Below, piece by piece: positions 62,541-64,000 of a DNA stretch of 64,000 nt. Location of the stretch: contig JADJBR010000009.1 in NCBI GenBank assembly GCA_016703645.1, positions 111,935-175,934 of the forward strand, written 5' to 3'. The DNA is from Zoogloea sp. (lineage in GTDB: Bacteria > Pseudomonadota > Gammaproteobacteria > Burkholderiales > Rhodocyclaceae). The notes below the pieces were generated by a model that saw only the letters and a program-made list of their open reading frames with translations, had not been told where the DNA came from and searched no databases. A program made the position numbers and the translations under genes. Each line of letters opens with the position of its first letter. Position 1 is the first letter of the stretch.

Positions 62541-64000
62541 GTGAGTCTGGCCACCCTGACAAGCCGCGCCCTCGTCGGTCTCCTCGCCCCTGAAGTCAGG
62601 GTGGAGGTTCATCTCGCCAACGGGCTCCCGGCCTTCACGCTGGTGGGTCTGCCCGATGTCGAGGTGCGCGAAGCCCGCGATCGGGTACGCGCCGCGCTGC
62701 AAACCTCCCAGTTTGAATTTCCCCAGCGACGCATCACGGTCAATCTCGCCCCCGCCGATCTGCCCAAGGAAGGTGGCTGCTTTGATCTGCCCATCGCCCT
62801 CGGCATCCTCGCCGCATCCGGTCAGATCCCGGCGGAGGGCCTGGCACGCTACGAATTTGCCGGGGAGCTCTCCCTCACCGGCGAGCTGCGTCCGGTACAC
62901 GGCGCCCTGGCCCTGGCCCGACAGGCCGCCAGCAGCGGGCGCACCTTGATCCTCCCCGCGGCCAATGCCCCCGAGGCCGCCCTGGTGCGCGGCGTCGCCC
63001 TGCTGCCGGCCACCAGCCTGCTGGCGGTGGCCGCCCACCTGTGCGGGCACACCCTGCTCTCACCCTATGCCGGCCCGCCCCTCGTGGTGCCGCCCAACTA
63101 CCCCGATCTGGCCGACGTGAAAGGCCAGACCCAGGCCCGCCGGGCCCTGGAAGTGGCCGCCAGCGGGCAGCATTCCCTGCTGCTCTTCGGCCCCCCGGGC
63201 ACGGGAAAGTCCATGCTCGCCCAACGCCTTCCGGGCCTGCTTCCCCCCATGAGCGACGACGAAGCCCTGGAAAGCGCCGCCGTGCAGTCGGTGGAGGGCA
63301 GTTTCCGCCCCGAGCAATGGGGCACCCGCCCGATCCGTGCGCCGCACCACTCCGCATCCACCGCCGCCCTGGTGGGGGGCGGTGGAACCCCGCGCCCCGG
63401 CGAGATCAGCCTGGCCCACAACGGCGTGCTGTTCCTTGATGAACTGCCGGAGTTCGAGCGTCGCGTCCTCGAAGCCCTGCGCGAACCCCTGGAAAGCGGT
63501 GTGATCACCATCTCGCGCGCCGCGCGCCGGGCCGAATTCCCCGCCCGTTTCCAATTGGTGGCAGCCATGAACCCCTGCCCCTGCGGCTATCTGGGTCACC
63601 CGGACGGGCGCTGCCGGTGTTCGCCCGACCAGATCGCCCGCTATCGCAACAAGCTCTCCGGTCCATTGCTGGATCGCATCGACCTGCTCCTTGAGGTGCC
63701 CGTCCTGCCGGCCTCCGACCTGCAGTCAATCCATCCCGGCGAGTCAACCGCCACCGTGCGCGAGCGGGTCGCGCAGACCTGGGCCCGCCAGCTCGCCCGC
63801 CAGGGCAAACCCAACGCCCGTCTCGCCGGCAACGAGATCAACCGCTGGTGCCAACCCGATGGAAAGGGTGCGCAACTGTTACAAACCGCCATCGATCGCC
63901 TCGGCCTTTCCGCCCGCGGCTACCATCGCATCCTGAAGGTCGCGCGTACAATTGCGGACATGAACGGCGCCGATACTGTGGGCGCCTCCCATGTGGCGGA
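62541..64000 (+). CDS. comM: ComM/YifB-family Mg-chelatase-like AAA+ ATPase (3' end outside window)
   Basis: About 486 residues are visible from GTG 62541, open at the right edge (normal length about 500-510, so little is missing). N-terminal ChlI-like domain (GLPAFTLVGLPDVEVREARDRVRAAL, VNLAPADLPKEGGCFDLPIALGIL), then an AAA+ domain with Walker A GPPGTGKSM, Walker B GVLFLDELPEF, the zinc-binding CPCGYLG...CRCS cluster and arginine-finger region. ComM is a helicase promoting recombination during natural transformation. The Walker/zinc motifs are all intact. Confidence 0.93.
   Translation, partial: MSLATLTSRALVGLLAPEVRVEVHLANGLPAFTLVGLPDVEVREARDRVRAALQTSQFEFPQRRITVNLAPADLPKEGGCFDLPIALGILAASGQIPAEGLARYEFAGELSLTGELRPVHGALALARQAASSGRTLILPAANAPEAALVRGVALLPATSLLAVAAHLCGHTLLSPYAGPPLVVPPNYPDLADVKGQTQARRALEVAASGQHSLLLFGPPGTGKSMLAQRLPGLLPPMSDDEALESAAVQSVEGSFRPEQWGTRPIRAPHHSASTAALVGGGGTPRPGEISLAHNGVLFLDELPEFERRVLEALREPLESGVITISRAARRAEFPARFQLVAAMNPCPCGYLGHPDGRCRCSPDQIARYRNKLSGPLLDRIDLLLEVPVLPASDLQSIHPGESTATVRERVAQTWARQLARQGKPNARLAGNEINRWCQPDGKGAQLLQTAIDRLGLSARGYHRILKVARTIADMNGADTVGASHVA

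Overview
The window is GC-rich chromosomal DNA of a Gram-negative betaproteobacterium. The nitrogen block at the right end (TorF-like porin, glnK, amtB, then divergent ubiK, a YceI gene and comM/yifB), three PEP-CTERM proteins, sigma-54 promoters in front of two of them, and the PurU/ThrH pair together point to the Rhodocyclales (Zoogloea/Azoarcus/Thauera-like). This assignment is inference from gene content and order, not from a marker gene. No rRNA, tRNA or CRISPR array was seen.

Layout. 1-4.4 kb: a c-di-GMP enzyme, a hybrid sensor kinase and an OmpR-type regulator overlap by 4 nt each, forming a signalling operon. 4.4-8.45 kb: a decayed mobile island. About 190-bp inverted repeats flank an IS110-type transposase gene that has itself been interrupted by an IS1380-like element; the insertion has recognisable terminal repeats and a 5-bp target duplication. 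8.5-25.8 kb: mainly housekeeping and accessory genes (VOC protein, YpfJ-type peptidase, DEAD-box helicase with a long leader, fliW, BTAD regulator plus PEP-CTERM protein, DOMON/NamZ pair, PACE transporter, psd, MFS, methyltransferase, a toxin-antitoxin pair, metal transporter, radical SAM protein).

26.0-32.4 kb: the most unusual region, a minus-strand operon of four genes: a TIR-domain protein, a MoxR-type AAA ATPase, a 916-residue protein with a degenerate vWA-like region fused to a formylglycine-enzyme (SUMF1) fold, and a stand-alone copy of that SUMF1 fold. It resembles NTP-dependent biological-conflict (defence) systems. The two SUMF1 domains are about 80% identical over most of their first half, yet differ almost completely in a 13-14 residue block near the C-terminus, at the place where diversity-generating retroelements rewrite this fold.

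32.4-49 kb: membrane zinc-ribbon protein, YjbQ, a sigma-54-driven PEP-CTERM protein, an amidohydrolase homologue lacking its metal ligands, cytochrome c, flavoprotein, stress and PepSY proteins, a photolyase cluster (FAD-domain-only protein, photolyase, DUF2256, iron-sulphur photolyase), a possible MITE-like element, a membrane protein, and a LysR/DUF2917 pair. 49.2-53.2 kb: a compact four-gene cassette (lipoprotein, unknown, papain-like peptidase, secreted protein) of unknown role. 53.2-64 kb: coiled-coil protein, ABC-F ATPase, thrH, purU, PEP-CTERM protein, then the torF-glnK-amtB operon behind an NtrC/sigma-54 control region, ubiK, YceI and the 5' part of comM.
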